Shown here piece by piece: positions 34,624 through 43,158 of a stretch of 64,000 bases of DNA; positions within the stretch are counted from its first letter, which is position 1; each line of letters starts with the position of its first letter. The position numbers and the translations under genes were made by a program. Source of the DNA: Nitrosospira sp. (GTDB lineage: Bacteria > Pseudomonadota > Gammaproteobacteria > Burkholderiales > Nitrosomonadaceae); assembly GCA_013821425.1 (NCBI GenBank), contig JACDGV010000003.1, positions 62,001 to 126,000 on the forward strand, read 5' to 3'. The notes beneath the pieces were generated by a model. It did no database searches. It was not told where the DNA came from and was given only the letters and a program-made list of their open reading frames with translations.

Positions 34624-36027
34624 ATGTTGAAATCCCGCGTCACTTCTAATACTTTTTTAATCAAACCCATAGTTTGGTTAATAAAAAAAATTCCAATTTA
34701 CAAAATGCATTTGTTCAAACAGGTAAAAAGCTTGATTCAGCTACTTTTAGGCATGATGCTGTTAATGGCAAATGTCAGCTTCGCTGAGTTCATGTTTCCC
34801 TCCAACCTGTTAAATAAAGGAGGTTCATCGACGCCGCAGCCCCTGGAAGTTCTTGCTGTAAAAGATCAACAGGACTCGGACGATAATTTGGACAGCTATA
34901 TAGAATTCGATACTGATTCGCGGGGATATTCAGGAACCTTCAGGTTCAATCTCCCAGCTAAACCTGAAAAAACGATCCACGAGTTAATCTTCCATGCTAA
35001 TTATCGCGGTCCGGAAAAATCCAATCAGAAATGGGAGTTTCAATTACTGAATGTTGAAACCGGTAAATGGTTTTATGTCGCAGACAATAGCGATGTGGTA
35101 GATCGGGCCTGGAGCCCTATCATTGCAACAATAAAAGATCCCGCTCAATTTATTGACGGGCGCAACCAAATAACTTTGCGCTACATCACAAGAAGTACAG
35201 GAAATAATAGCCAGCTTGACTTCGTGGCGCTTGAAGTAAAAGGTTCCGAATCCAATTCGCCCACCTCCCGGTCGGATCGTGATTCAGGAGCGATACCACT
35301 CTCAGCGGTTGTGAGTACCGGAAACCGCTGGCGACCGGCTCCCGGGTTAAGTTGGCAAATTCAATATACTGAGACGATAGATACGTCCTTGAATGTCGAT
35401 GTTTATAATCTTGATCTGTTTGATACCAGTGCAGAGGTCATCTCTGCAATACGATCCAAGGGCAAGCATGTCATTTGTTATTTTAGTGCGGGTGCCTATG
35501 AAAACTGGCGGCCGGACAGGGTGGCATTTCCAGGATCTGTTCTCGGCCGGTATCTGGACGGCTGGGCGGGCGAGCGATGGCTGGATATACGACGATTGGA
35601 TATTCTGATTCCTATCATGCGGGCTCGTCTGGAGCAGGCTGCGAATAAAGGCTGCAATGGCGTTGATCCTGACAATGTCGACGGCTACAGTAACAATACG
35701 GGATTTGCTCTCAGCTACGACGATCAGCTAGCCTATAACAAAGCCCTTGCTGAGGCGGCACATGATCTTGGACTCGCTATAGGTTTGAAAAATAATCTTG
35801 ATCAAATCAGGGATCTTGTGAATCACTTCGACTTTGCTGTGAATGAACAATGCTTTCAATATGAAGAATGCGACACGCTTAAACCATTTGTTGATGCGGG
35901 GAAAGCCGTTTTCGGTATTGAATACCATCTTTCAAATCGGAGCTTTTGCCCGCAAGCCAATGCGATGAATTTCGACTTTCTGAAGAAAATTTTGTCGTTG
36001 GATGCGCGAAGACGACCCTGCAGATAG
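34624..36027 (+). CDS. GH114 endo-alpha-1,4-polygalactosaminidase-like protein
   Basis: A 467-residue exported protein: long N-terminal region with a hydrophobic signal segment ending ANVSFA, a beta-sandwich-like domain (about residues 60-210) that may bind carbohydrate, then a GH114 TIM barrel. GH114 hallmarks are ICYFSAGAYENWRPD, the catalytic-Asp strand GVDPDNVDGY, GLKNN and NEQCFQYEEC with the probable catalytic Glu. Known members such as fungal Ega3 cut partly deacetylated galactosaminogalactan. GAGG at 34612-34615 supports the start at 34624. Standing between the Agd3-like gene and pelC, it may trim or release Pel; its domain is separate from the GH166-type domain of PelA. Confidence 0.85.
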   Translation: MLKSRVTSNTFLIKPIVWLIKKIPIYKMHLFKQVKSLIQLLLGMMLLMANVSFAEFMFPSNLLNKGGSSTPQPLEVLAVKDQQDSDDNLDSYIEFDTDSRGYSGTFRFNLPAKPEKTIHELIFHANYRGPEKSNQKWEFQLLNVETGKWFYVADNSDVVDRAWSPIIATIKDPAQFIDGRNQITLRYITRSTGNNSQLDFVALEVKGSESNSPTSRSDRDSGAIPLSAVVSTGNRWRPAPGLSWQIQYTETIDTSLNVDVYNLDLFDTSAEVISAIRSKGKHVICYFSAGAYENWRPDRVAFPGSVLGRYLDGWAGERWLDIRRLDILIPIMRARLEQAANKGCNGVDPDNVDGYSNNTGFALSYDDQLAYNKALAEAAHDLGLAIGLKNNLDQIRDLVNHFDFAVNEQCFQYEECDTLKPFVDAGKAVFGIEYHLSNRSFCPQANAMNFDFLKKILSLDARRRPCR

Positions 36028-36116
36028 TCCAACAGCGTAACCGCCAAGCTAACCTGCTAACCGGAATTCGCAACATCCCTCGTTGAGTCCCGAGTCCTGG
36101 TTTGCAGAATTGGTGC

Positions 36117-36304
36117 TGAGCAGCAAATTCGACTGGGACTGGAGTGATATAGCCGATAAAACCCTACCCCCGGTTTTAATTGTCATCCTTCCGCCATGCT
36201 TCGATAAAAGCATGTGCTTCGTTCAAAGTCCCGAACCAAAAAACGCGTTCAGGCCCGTTCCGGAATTGCTACTTGCTTTCGATATAGGCGTTCTGAATCG
36301 GTTG
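36117..36304 (-). pseudogene. IS3-family transposase (OrfB) C-terminal remnant
   Basis: On the minus strand QPIQNAYIES, then (in a shifted frame) VFWFGTLNEAHAFIEAWR and GYITPVPVEFAA follow the order of the last ~65 residues of IS3-family OrfB, including the final Glu region of the DDE domain. In-frame stops and at least one frameshift break it. Only ~190 bp remain. It lies between the GH114 gene and pelC, marking an old insertion in the locus. Confidence 0.65.
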
Positions 36305-36346
36305 GCAGGGTTAGATGAGTGCGCGCGTCGCACTCCGCTGATGGCC

Positions 36347-36790
36347 TCATGAATCCCAGGTCAGGCTGGCAAATTTCCAGCTTAATTGATCTGCCCCCTC
36401 CAGGGAAGCCCTCATGCTCTGCAAGAGCTCCGGTAACTGTGCCACGCAGTTTCCCGAGATTGAGGTATTCACCTCGATCGAGATACTCTTTGCCATAAAA
36501 TCCAAATCATCCACCTCATTCAGATAGAGAATAGGCATGCTGTAAGGCAGGCCGTCATGGACGAAAACGCATTGATATAGGTGTGTGCGGATGAGTACTG
36601 CGCAAAGATGCGGACCCGGGCGAACCAAGACACCCTTGAAATATGCCCGAGCCTGACCTATACCTTCATTAGTGGTGATGAAAAAAAGAGTGACTGCACT
36701 CCAAGATCGCAAGGGTGTTGAAGAGACAGGCGCATTACGAAAAAGCTCATCAAGGCTAGACAGCGCCCCCATAACGCCTGTGTACAACAT
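36347..36790 (-). CDS. Uncertain minus-strand open frame, hypothetical protein
   Basis: A frame of about 147 codons from an ATG at 36790, opposite to the pel genes and filling the gap between the IS3 remnant and pelC. The translation is evenly mixed, with a reasonable hydrophobic/polar alternation (CVFVHDGLPYSMPILYL), no signal peptide and no known domain. No ribosome site is visible. It may be a real orphan, cargo of the vanished insertion element, or chance. Confidence 0.3.
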   Translation of the reverse strand: MLYTGVMGALSSLDELFRNAPVSSTPLRSWSAVTLFFITTNEGIGQARAYFKGVLVRPGPHLCAVLIRTHLYQCVFVHDGLPYSMPILYLNEVDDLDFMAKSISIEVNTSISGNCVAQLPELLQSMRASLEGADQLSWKFASLTWDS

Positions 36791-36860
36791 ATCTTGTAAG
36801 AATAGGGTGCTGTGTATAACAAGCAATATTCAATTAATTAATAACCAAAAAGGTTTGATT

Positions 36861-37430
36861 ATGTTGATCACCCGTGAAAAAAACCTGCGATTTGCTCATA
36901 TAAAGCTTAAATTGTTCTTCGTTATTATTTTGTTTGAATTGTTGGCCGCATGTTCGGTCATTGACGTACAGAAAGGTGCTTCTCTTTCTTCTTCCGAACG
37001 TTGGATGATTCTACCCTTTCAGAATTACTCACAGACTCCGCGGGCAGATGAACAAGTGGAAGAACTGCTGGCTACATTGTTCAGGATTCGCGGTGTCGCA
37101 GATATAGAAATGTACGAGCAGCAAGATGAGGAAAAGGGTGAATTGCTTGAATTCCACGACCGCAAACGTCAGGAAAAAGCCTTGGCGCTAGCTATTAAAC
37201 GGAACGTTTCCTACGTAGTGACTGGAAGCGTTGATGAATGGCAATACAAACTCGGTGTTGGTGGCGAACCGGCTGTCGGCCTCACAATGCGCGTCATAGA
37301 GATTCCCTCCGGAAAAGTTGTTTGGTCCGCGAGTGGGGCACGGACGGGCTGGAGCACAGGATCGCTCAGTGGTACGGCGCAAAAGTTGCTTAAGGATTTG
37401 GTTTCGAAGATTGAAATCGCTCGATTGTGA
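36861..37430 (+). CDS. pelC: Pel lipoprotein PelC
   Basis: A 189-residue lipoprotein with a signal peptide ending in the lipobox LLAAC and a mature part with RWMILPFQNYSQTPRA, YVVTGSVDEWQYK and a final amphipathic helix, as in PelC. PelC forms a dodecameric ring at the periplasmic face of the outer membrane that guides Pel toward PelB. The ATG at 36861, preceded by AAAGG, is chosen because a longer frame upstream would bury the signal peptide. It opens a tight run pelC-D-E-F; pelD starts 28 bp later. Confidence 0.88.
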   Translation: MLITREKNLRFAHIKLKLFFVIILFELLAACSVIDVQKGASLSSSERWMILPFQNYSQTPRADEQVEELLATLFRIRGVADIEMYEQQDEEKGELLEFHDRKRQEKALALAIKRNVSYVVTGSVDEWQYKLGVGGEPAVGLTMRVIEIPSGKVVWSASGARTGWSTGSLSGTAQKLLKDLVSKIEIARL

Positions 37431-37458
37431 TTTCCGACAAAAAAAATTGAAAACATTA

Positions 37459-38847
37459 ATGCTGCTAGAGAAGATAGAAAGAATCAGATGGATAGAGTCA
37501 GTCGTTATCGCATTTTCACTTCCAATAATTGGTTATGCAATTGATCCATCTGATCCTTTTTATATAAATTACAGGTTTCCCTGGCTGATGTTTGCTCCTC
37601 TGTTAGCTAGTCTTCGATGTGGGTTTGTATGCGGAATTACTTCCGCCACATTGCTTATCACCATGGTTTCAGGTGGTTTCTTCCTGGGATGGTCTCAAGT
37701 TCCTTTTTTTCCCGAAGAAATGATAATCGGATTGTTGCTATTCACAGTGATTTCGGCTGAATTTTATGAATCCTGGAATCGTAAGATAAAACTTCTGGAT
37801 ACTAAATATAACCATTTTAAGGTAAGAATGGATGAGTTTACGCGCTCGTACCACCTTATCAAATACTCCCATCACCAGTTGGAACAACATTTGGCAAGCC
37901 GGGCGAAAAGCTTGCGTTCAACATTACATGATCTTGAAAAGAACATTTTGTCGCTGGTAGGCAATAAGGGTGAACCCCTGGCGGGTATTGGTGAGAATAT
38001 CCTCAAAATCCTTAGTCGCTATGCGAGTGTACAGATGGCCGGCATCTACGCGGTAAATAAGCAACGAAGCATTAGTGGGAAGCCTGTGGCATGTTTGGGA
38101 CAGCCACCCGTTTTGTTGGCCTCGGATCCTGTAATAGTAGAAGCTCTGAAAACGGGAGATGTTGCCAGTATTGAAGTGGAAAAAAACGATGTTATGGCCG
38201 CTGCTGGAGCACTGGTCGCCATCCCGTTAGTAGATGTTCATCAGAAAATCTGGGGGGTGGTTGTCGTAAACGAGATGCCATTATTTGCATTGCAAGAAAG
38301 TACCATGGATTTTCTCGCTGTTTTGGGTGGAAAAATGGGTGATCTTATTAAACGGCGCGCAGAGGCATATAGTAATGACAATGACAATGACAATGACAAT
38401 GACAATGACAATGACGATGGAAAAGCTGTGGAAAGCAGGTTAAGCCGAATTCTGAGGGAGGTTAACTACTTAAAGTCATCTGCTGTGGCGATTGTCATAA
38501 TTATCAACTCTGAAGAGCTTCAGAGGCAATTCCTTGCTAGATTTCAGGCCGAGTTGAGAGGAGTGGATGAAATTCTTATTTTTAAAGATAAGTGGGATCG
38601 CCAGGTCTTTTTGATACTACTACCTCATACGGACGAAAATGGCGCCAGTGAATTCTTGAGCCGCATTGAATTATCGACATCAACGGCGGAAACGGCCTGT
38701 CATGGGTTGGAGAAAATGTCCTATAACTTTCGTGATGGCAATATTGGCGTGTGTATGTGGATCCTCGATAGTAAAACTTCTCGAGAAAAACTTTTATTGG
38801 AAATAGACCAATTTCGTAACAACGAATTCAGTTGCAGCAGTTTGTAA
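37459..38847 (+). CDS. pelD: c-di-GMP receptor PelD
   Basis: A 462-residue inner-membrane protein: four hydrophobic segments (about residues 13-105), a coiled linker, a GAF domain (about 180-300) and a degenerate GGDEF domain (about 325-455). The I-site residues match P. aeruginosa PelD in both type and number: R367-G-V-D370 and R402. Binding of c-di-GMP there switches on Pel synthesis by PelF, PelG and PelE. No GGDEF signature remains, so it is a receptor and not a cyclase. The ATG at 37459 gives the family length. Between the GAF and GGDEF domains lies an (Asn-Asp)7 tract encoded by a hexanucleotide repeat. Confidence 0.92.
   Translation: MLLEKIERIRWIESVVIAFSLPIIGYAIDPSDPFYINYRFPWLMFAPLLASLRCGFVCGITSATLLITMVSGGFFLGWSQVPFFPEEMIIGLLLFTVISAEFYESWNRKIKLLDTKYNHFKVRMDEFTRSYHLIKYSHHQLEQHLASRAKSLRSTLHDLEKNILSLVGNKGEPLAGIGENILKILSRYASVQMAGIYAVNKQRSISGKPVACLGQPPVLLASDPVIVEALKTGDVASIEVEKNDVMAAAGALVAIPLVDVHQKIWGVVVVNEMPLFALQESTMDFLAVLGGKMGDLIKRRAEAYSNDNDNDNDNDNDNDDGKAVESRLSRILREVNYLKSSAVAIVIIINSEELQRQFLARFQAELRGVDEILIFKDKWDRQVFLILLPHTDENGASEFLSRIELSTSTAETACHGLEKMSYNFRDGNIGVCMWILDSKTSREKLLLEIDQFRNNEFSCSSL
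38374..38415 (+). repeat. Seven tandem AATGAC hexamers inside pelD
   Basis: Seven exact copies of AATGAC encode Asn-Asp seven times, followed by Asp-Gly, at the junction between the GAF and degenerate GGDEF domains. Copy-number change would lengthen or shorten the linker by two residues per unit without a frameshift. Confidence 0.95.
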
Positions 38848-38867
38848 GATCGAATAAGACCGAATTC

Positions 38868-39911
38868 ATGGATATCAAAATTATGGGAAGAAAAATGCGG
38901 GTATTTCATATCCTGGGTAAGTTAATTCTAGTTGCTCTGGCCTTGGGATTGGAAATATATGGTTTGCAGTTAATTTTCAATGACTCCATATCTGGACAGA
39001 ATTTAATAACAGCGCTGTTTGCTCATTTCATTGCGAGCGCTGTCGCCGCCTGTGTTTTCCCCGGAATCATGGTGCCTGATCACAATGAGGCGAAGTTGAA
39101 AATTCGTGCTCTTTTCTTTGCGATCATTTTTTACTTACCTGTGCTGGGGCTGGTAGGGCTGATTTTAGCGATACCATTTGTAGTAGGCCGTTCCTCGAAA
39201 TCGAAACGCCTGAATGCTTTCATGAATATAAATAAAATCCGCGATCTTCCCCCTGGGACTACCGTTATGGGGGGTCAGCCAGTTAACTTGCATAGCCTGT
39301 ACGATTTATATGGATCCCGAAATCCTGACAGACGGCTGCAAGCAGTGTATGCAACCTTAAAACTGAAGGACAGGGACGCGATTCCCTTGTTGCGTATGGC
39401 GCTGGGCGATCCGGTTGATGACATCAGATTACTTGCTTACGCTTTATTAGACCGTAAAGAGTACAGACTGAGCAAGCGCATACAGAAATCCAAGCAGGAT
39501 CTGGATAAAATGGAAAACTTGAGAAGAAAACAACTATATCGGCAGATAGCTAACGACTACTGGGAGTTGGCACATCTGGGTCTCGTTCAAGGAGAGGCAA
39601 AAAAACATGTCCTCAGCATGGCCTACGAATACATTGAACGGGGCCTTGAATATTCTCCCCAGGATTCAGGGCTTCTCTTCCAGTATGCTCAAATATTGCT
39701 GAGATTGGGAGAATATCAACAGGCATTTGAAAAATTTAAACAGGCGGAGACTCTCGGAATTGAATATGTAAGTTTGCTGACCTACTATGCGGAAATAGCT
39801 TTTTATAGCCGCCGGTATCAAGAAGTGAAGCAATTAATGGCGGTGATAGAACTTCCCGCAGCCTATCCCGTTTTGACCACGGCGGCAGGATTTTGGCGAA
39901 AAGATATTTGA
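38868..39911 (+). CDS. pelE: Pel synthesis protein PelE
   Basis: A PelE of about 347 residues with two N-terminal membrane helices (within residues 10-105) and a cytosolic C-terminal TPR-like helical region (DSGLLFQYAQILLRLGEYQQ). PelE joins PelD, PelF and PelG in the inner-membrane synthase complex. Three starts are possible: 38832 (overlapping pelD), 38868 and 38895 (GGAAG close upstream); 38868 is a compromise near the P. aeruginosa length of 329. Its stop overlaps the pelF start as TGATG, so translation is coupled. Confidence 0.83.
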   Translation: MDIKIMGRKMRVFHILGKLILVALALGLEIYGLQLIFNDSISGQNLITALFAHFIASAVAACVFPGIMVPDHNEAKLKIRALFFAIIFYLPVLGLVGLILAIPFVVGRSSKSKRLNAFMNINKIRDLPPGTTVMGGQPVNLHSLYDLYGSRNPDRRLQAVYATLKLKDRDAIPLLRMALGDPVDDIRLLAYALLDRKEYRLSKRIQKSKQDLDKMENLRRKQLYRQIANDYWELAHLGLVQGEAKKHVLSMAYEYIERGLEYSPQDSGLLFQYAQILLRLGEYQQAFEKFKQAETLGIEYVSLLTYYAEIAFYSRRYQEVKQLMAVIELPAAYPVLTTAAGFWRKDI

Positions 39912-41422
39912 TGCAGCAGCAACAGAAATACGCCGATATCACACTCTTGTTAGAAGGCACCTATCCTTTTATCAGGGGGGGAGTTTCCGGATGGGTGCAC
40001 CAGATATTGGAAGGGTTGCCACAGCACACATTTTCTTTAATTTTTCTGGGATCAAGGAAGAGTGATTATGATGAACCAAAATATGGCTTACCCGACAACG
40101 TCGTTCATTTGGAATGCCATTATTTATGGGACGATTTTTTCACATCTAAACCGAGGGCCTGTAAAGGTAATGACGAATATATTCTGGACTCAGGGCAACT
40201 CCACGATTGGTTCCGAAATCCATGCTCAGATTTCGATGAAGTTGCCCTAAAGAAACTTTTGGTGTCCTTGGGGCAGCCGTCTGGCTTCACCGCGGAGGAG
40301 TTTTTTTTTAGCGATGCCGCCTGGCGGCATATCTGTGAATATTACAATAAATATAATGCGGGAAATTCATTCATACATTATCTATGGGCGATCAAAGCCA
40401 TGCATGGCCCGTTGTTTATGCTTTCCAGCATTGCCCATCAGTATCCTGTGGCGACAGGAGCATTCCATACCGTGTCCACTGGTTTTGCGGGTTTTCTTGG
40501 AGTATTGCTGCATTACAGAACCGGCCGGCCACTCATTCTAACGGAACATGGCATCTACACTAAAGAAAGAAAAATAGACTTGCAATCCCTTTTCATTAAA
40601 GAGCATCGTGATTCATTAAGTGATGCGCTTTATATGGGAATGCAATATCAGGAATTATTATGGATAAGATATTTCGAGTCGCTAGGCCGGCTAATTTATA
40701 AGGCTTCAAATCCTATTATAAGTCTTTACGAAACCAATAGAAGGCGCCAAATCACTGATGGCGCGGATCGTGACCGAACACAAGTGATTCCAAACGGCAT
40801 GGAAATGGAGCGTTTTCTTCCTCTGCGTGCGCAACGGCCAGGAAAAATTCCCCTGGTGGTTGGATTGGTAGGAAGGATAGTGCCGATAAAGGATATTAAA
40901 ACTTTTATTCGAGCCATGCGCACGGTTGTGATTCAACTGCCTCAAGCTGAAGGCTGGCTGATCGGTCCACAAGAAGAGGATAAGGAGTATTTGCAGGAAT
41001 GTAGAAGTCTGATTCACGAGCTAGGGTTGGACAGAAAAGTACGGTTTTTAGGGTTCCAACAAATTAGCGACATGCTCCCTCGTCTGGGATTGCTGGTATT
41101 GACATCAATCAGCGAAGCCTTCCCGTTGGTGATACTTGAAGCTTTCGCAAGCGGGCTGCCAGTCGTGACTACCGACGTGGGCGCCTGTCGAGAAATCATC
41201 GAAGGTAACAGCGACGAGGATCGTGCTTTGGGGTGTGCAGGTATCGTAACACCCATAGCAGACCCAGAAGCAACTGCTGCGGCTGTGATTGCGTTGCTGA
41301 CTGATGAAAGTCGTTGGCATGAAGCACAGAAAGCTGGTATTGAACGCGTTGAAACCTATTATACGCAGGCTGGAATGCTTGACGATTACGAAAAGATTTA
41401 TAGCCGGGCGCTTACCCAATGA
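39911..41422 (+). CDS. pelF: Pel glycosyltransferase PelF
   Basis: A 503-residue cytosolic GT4 glycosyltransferase (P. aeruginosa PelF: 507). ITLLLEGTYPFIRGGVSGWV at the N-terminus is a strong PelF signature, and the C-terminal Rossmann domain carries GLVGRIVPIKDIKTF and the E-X7-E motif in SEAFPLVILEAF. It polymerises Pel from UDP-GalNAc. The ATG at 39911 overlaps the pelE stop; an ATG at 39893 would add six residues. Confidence 0.92.
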   Translation: MQQQQKYADITLLLEGTYPFIRGGVSGWVHQILEGLPQHTFSLIFLGSRKSDYDEPKYGLPDNVVHLECHYLWDDFFTSKPRACKGNDEYILDSGQLHDWFRNPCSDFDEVALKKLLVSLGQPSGFTAEEFFFSDAAWRHICEYYNKYNAGNSFIHYLWAIKAMHGPLFMLSSIAHQYPVATGAFHTVSTGFAGFLGVLLHYRTGRPLILTEHGIYTKERKIDLQSLFIKEHRDSLSDALYMGMQYQELLWIRYFESLGRLIYKASNPIISLYETNRRRQITDGADRDRTQVIPNGMEMERFLPLRAQRPGKIPLVVGLVGRIVPIKDIKTFIRAMRTVVIQLPQAEGWLIGPQEEDKEYLQECRSLIHELGLDRKVRFLGFQQISDMLPRLGLLVLTSISEAFPLVILEAFASGLPVVTTDVGACREIIEGNSDEDRALGCAGIVTPIADPEATAAAVIALLTDESRWHEAQKAGIERVETYYTQAGMLDDYEKIYSRALTQ

Positions 41423-41654
41423 ATCATTACTAACTGTCATGTACAGCCGGTATCAAGCACCATTTTTTTTTGTTGCTTCTGACGTCTCATTTTTTATGGA
41501 ACGGCAGCGATCAATTCTGACAGACGTTGCGCTCCTTTCAATTTCCCCCAGAGTTTTGCGGCGATGAAGATCATGATCGGCTGCTCTCGCGTGAAACGCA
41601 GCCTCGTGTTTTTGCGGTGCTGTCATGCAAACTCCTGAGTAACTCCACACAATA
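41423..41654. other. Gap between pelF and pelG with possible insertion remnant
   Basis: 232 bp interrupt the otherwise tight pelC-F run. On the minus strand a frame reads TREQPIMIFIAAKLWGKL followed by KGAQRLSELIAAVP and a stop, which has the look of a protein C-terminus and may be left from a mobile element; family not identified. More G/C rich than pelF and pelG. Confidence 0.35.
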
Positions 41655-43022
41655 ATGGCTGGCATTGGGTTCAGACTGCGGGAGCTGACAAAAAATGATA
41701 CGTTGTCAGGACTACTGCTGGCTTATGGTTTTGCCGGTGTTATCGGTTCCGGGCCGTGGGTGTTGTCGATTATCGGTATTCTGCTGATTGGCATCATTAA
41801 CACAGAGAACTCAAACACACCTTATTATGTTGGGCAGTTTCAGATATCCGTAACTTATCTAATGGCAACTTCTTTAATCCTCACCAGCCCTTTGCAGCTG
41901 ATGATCACACGCTTTATTGCTGACAGGGTGTATGAAAAACACGAAGAACAAGTTTTACCGAATCTGACCGGCGCGATTTTTATTGTAGTAACTATCAGTG
42001 GAACGCTTGCGGGTCTTTGTTTGATTTACCTGTTTACCGGATCGGTGTTGTATCGTTTATTGATGTTGAGCGGTCTGGTAATCCTTTCTACTATCTGGAT
42101 TGTAGTAATCGTTTTATCGGGACTGAAGGCGTACCAAGAGGTTTTATTAGCTTTCCTGCTAGGTTACGGCATAACAGTATGGGCTGCCATGGAGTTGGGC
42201 GCGTACGGACTGGAAGGCCTGCTTTCTGGTTTTGTTGTGGGTCATGCGCTTTTATTATTTGTGCTCCTGGTTGTGGTTTTTCGCGCCTATTCGAGTGATA
42301 AATTGATTGCCTTTGATTTTTTACGAAGAAGTCAAATATTCCCAAGCCTTGCAATTACTGGCCTTCTTTATAACGTGGCTATTTGGGCTGACAAATTTAT
42401 TTTCTGGTTCAATCCTCTTACCAGCATTGAGATTATTTCACCCTTGAGGGGGTCGCCGATTTATGACCTTCCAATATTTCTGGCCTATTTATCAATCATA
42501 CCCGGCATGGCGGTATTTTTATTGCGCGTGGAGACGGATTTTGCAGAGCAGTATACGAAGTTTTATGGTGCTATCAACCGTGGAGCTCCCTTAAAGCTCA
42601 TTTTAGAAATCTATGAAGAAATGATGGTAACTATTCGACGGGGATTTATCGAGATCTTTAAGGTACAGGGAATGACGATCGTGATATTACTGGCAGTAGG
42701 GACCAAATTACTGGCATGGGTAGGAATATCTCCTTTATATAGAGTACTGTTCAATATTGACCTGGTTGCGGTGGGCGTTCAAGTATTATTGCTGGCTGTT
42801 CTCAATGTATTGTTTTACTTCGATTATCGTAAAGATGCTTTGTATCTCTGTTTGCTGTGCGCCACCTCGAACATTGTATTCACCCTGATGAGTCACTATC
42901 TGGGGCCTGCATTTTATGGCTATGGTTTTGCCTTGTCAGTGGTATTGACTACATTGGTTGGTATGGCCGTCGTCGCAAAACGACTTAACCGGCTGGTTTA
43001 CGCAACATTCATGTTACGTTAA
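41655..43022 (+). CDS. pelG: Pel inner-membrane transporter PelG
   Basis: A 455-residue polytopic membrane protein (P. aeruginosa PelG: 456) with about twelve hydrophobic segments and the N-terminal signature MAGIGFRLRELTKNDTLSG. PelG carries the polymer made by PelF across the inner membrane under control of PelD. It follows pelF after 232 bp and precedes pelA. Confidence 0.92.
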   Translation: MAGIGFRLRELTKNDTLSGLLLAYGFAGVIGSGPWVLSIIGILLIGIINTENSNTPYYVGQFQISVTYLMATSLILTSPLQLMITRFIADRVYEKHEEQVLPNLTGAIFIVVTISGTLAGLCLIYLFTGSVLYRLLMLSGLVILSTIWIVVIVLSGLKAYQEVLLAFLLGYGITVWAAMELGAYGLEGLLSGFVVGHALLLFVLLVVVFRAYSSDKLIAFDFLRRSQIFPSLAITGLLYNVAIWADKFIFWFNPLTSIEIISPLRGSPIYDLPIFLAYLSIIPGMAVFLLRVETDFAEQYTKFYGAINRGAPLKLILEIYEEMMVTIRRGFIEIFKVQGMTIVILLAVGTKLLAWVGISPLYRVLFNIDLVAVGVQVLLLAVLNVLFYFDYRKDALYLCLLCATSNIVFTLMSHYLGPAFYGYGFALSVVLTTLVGMAVVAKRLNRLVYATFMLR

Positions 43023-43158
43023 CAATTCTGCTGTACATAACCTATAACAAGACAGCAAGCCTGCAATAATGCAGTCGCAGCCAAGCGGGAGCGTTGGGGG
43101 GGAGTCGGGAAATGCCGTGATAGGCCGGGGCTGGACGATCATAAATGGAGTCACAGTA

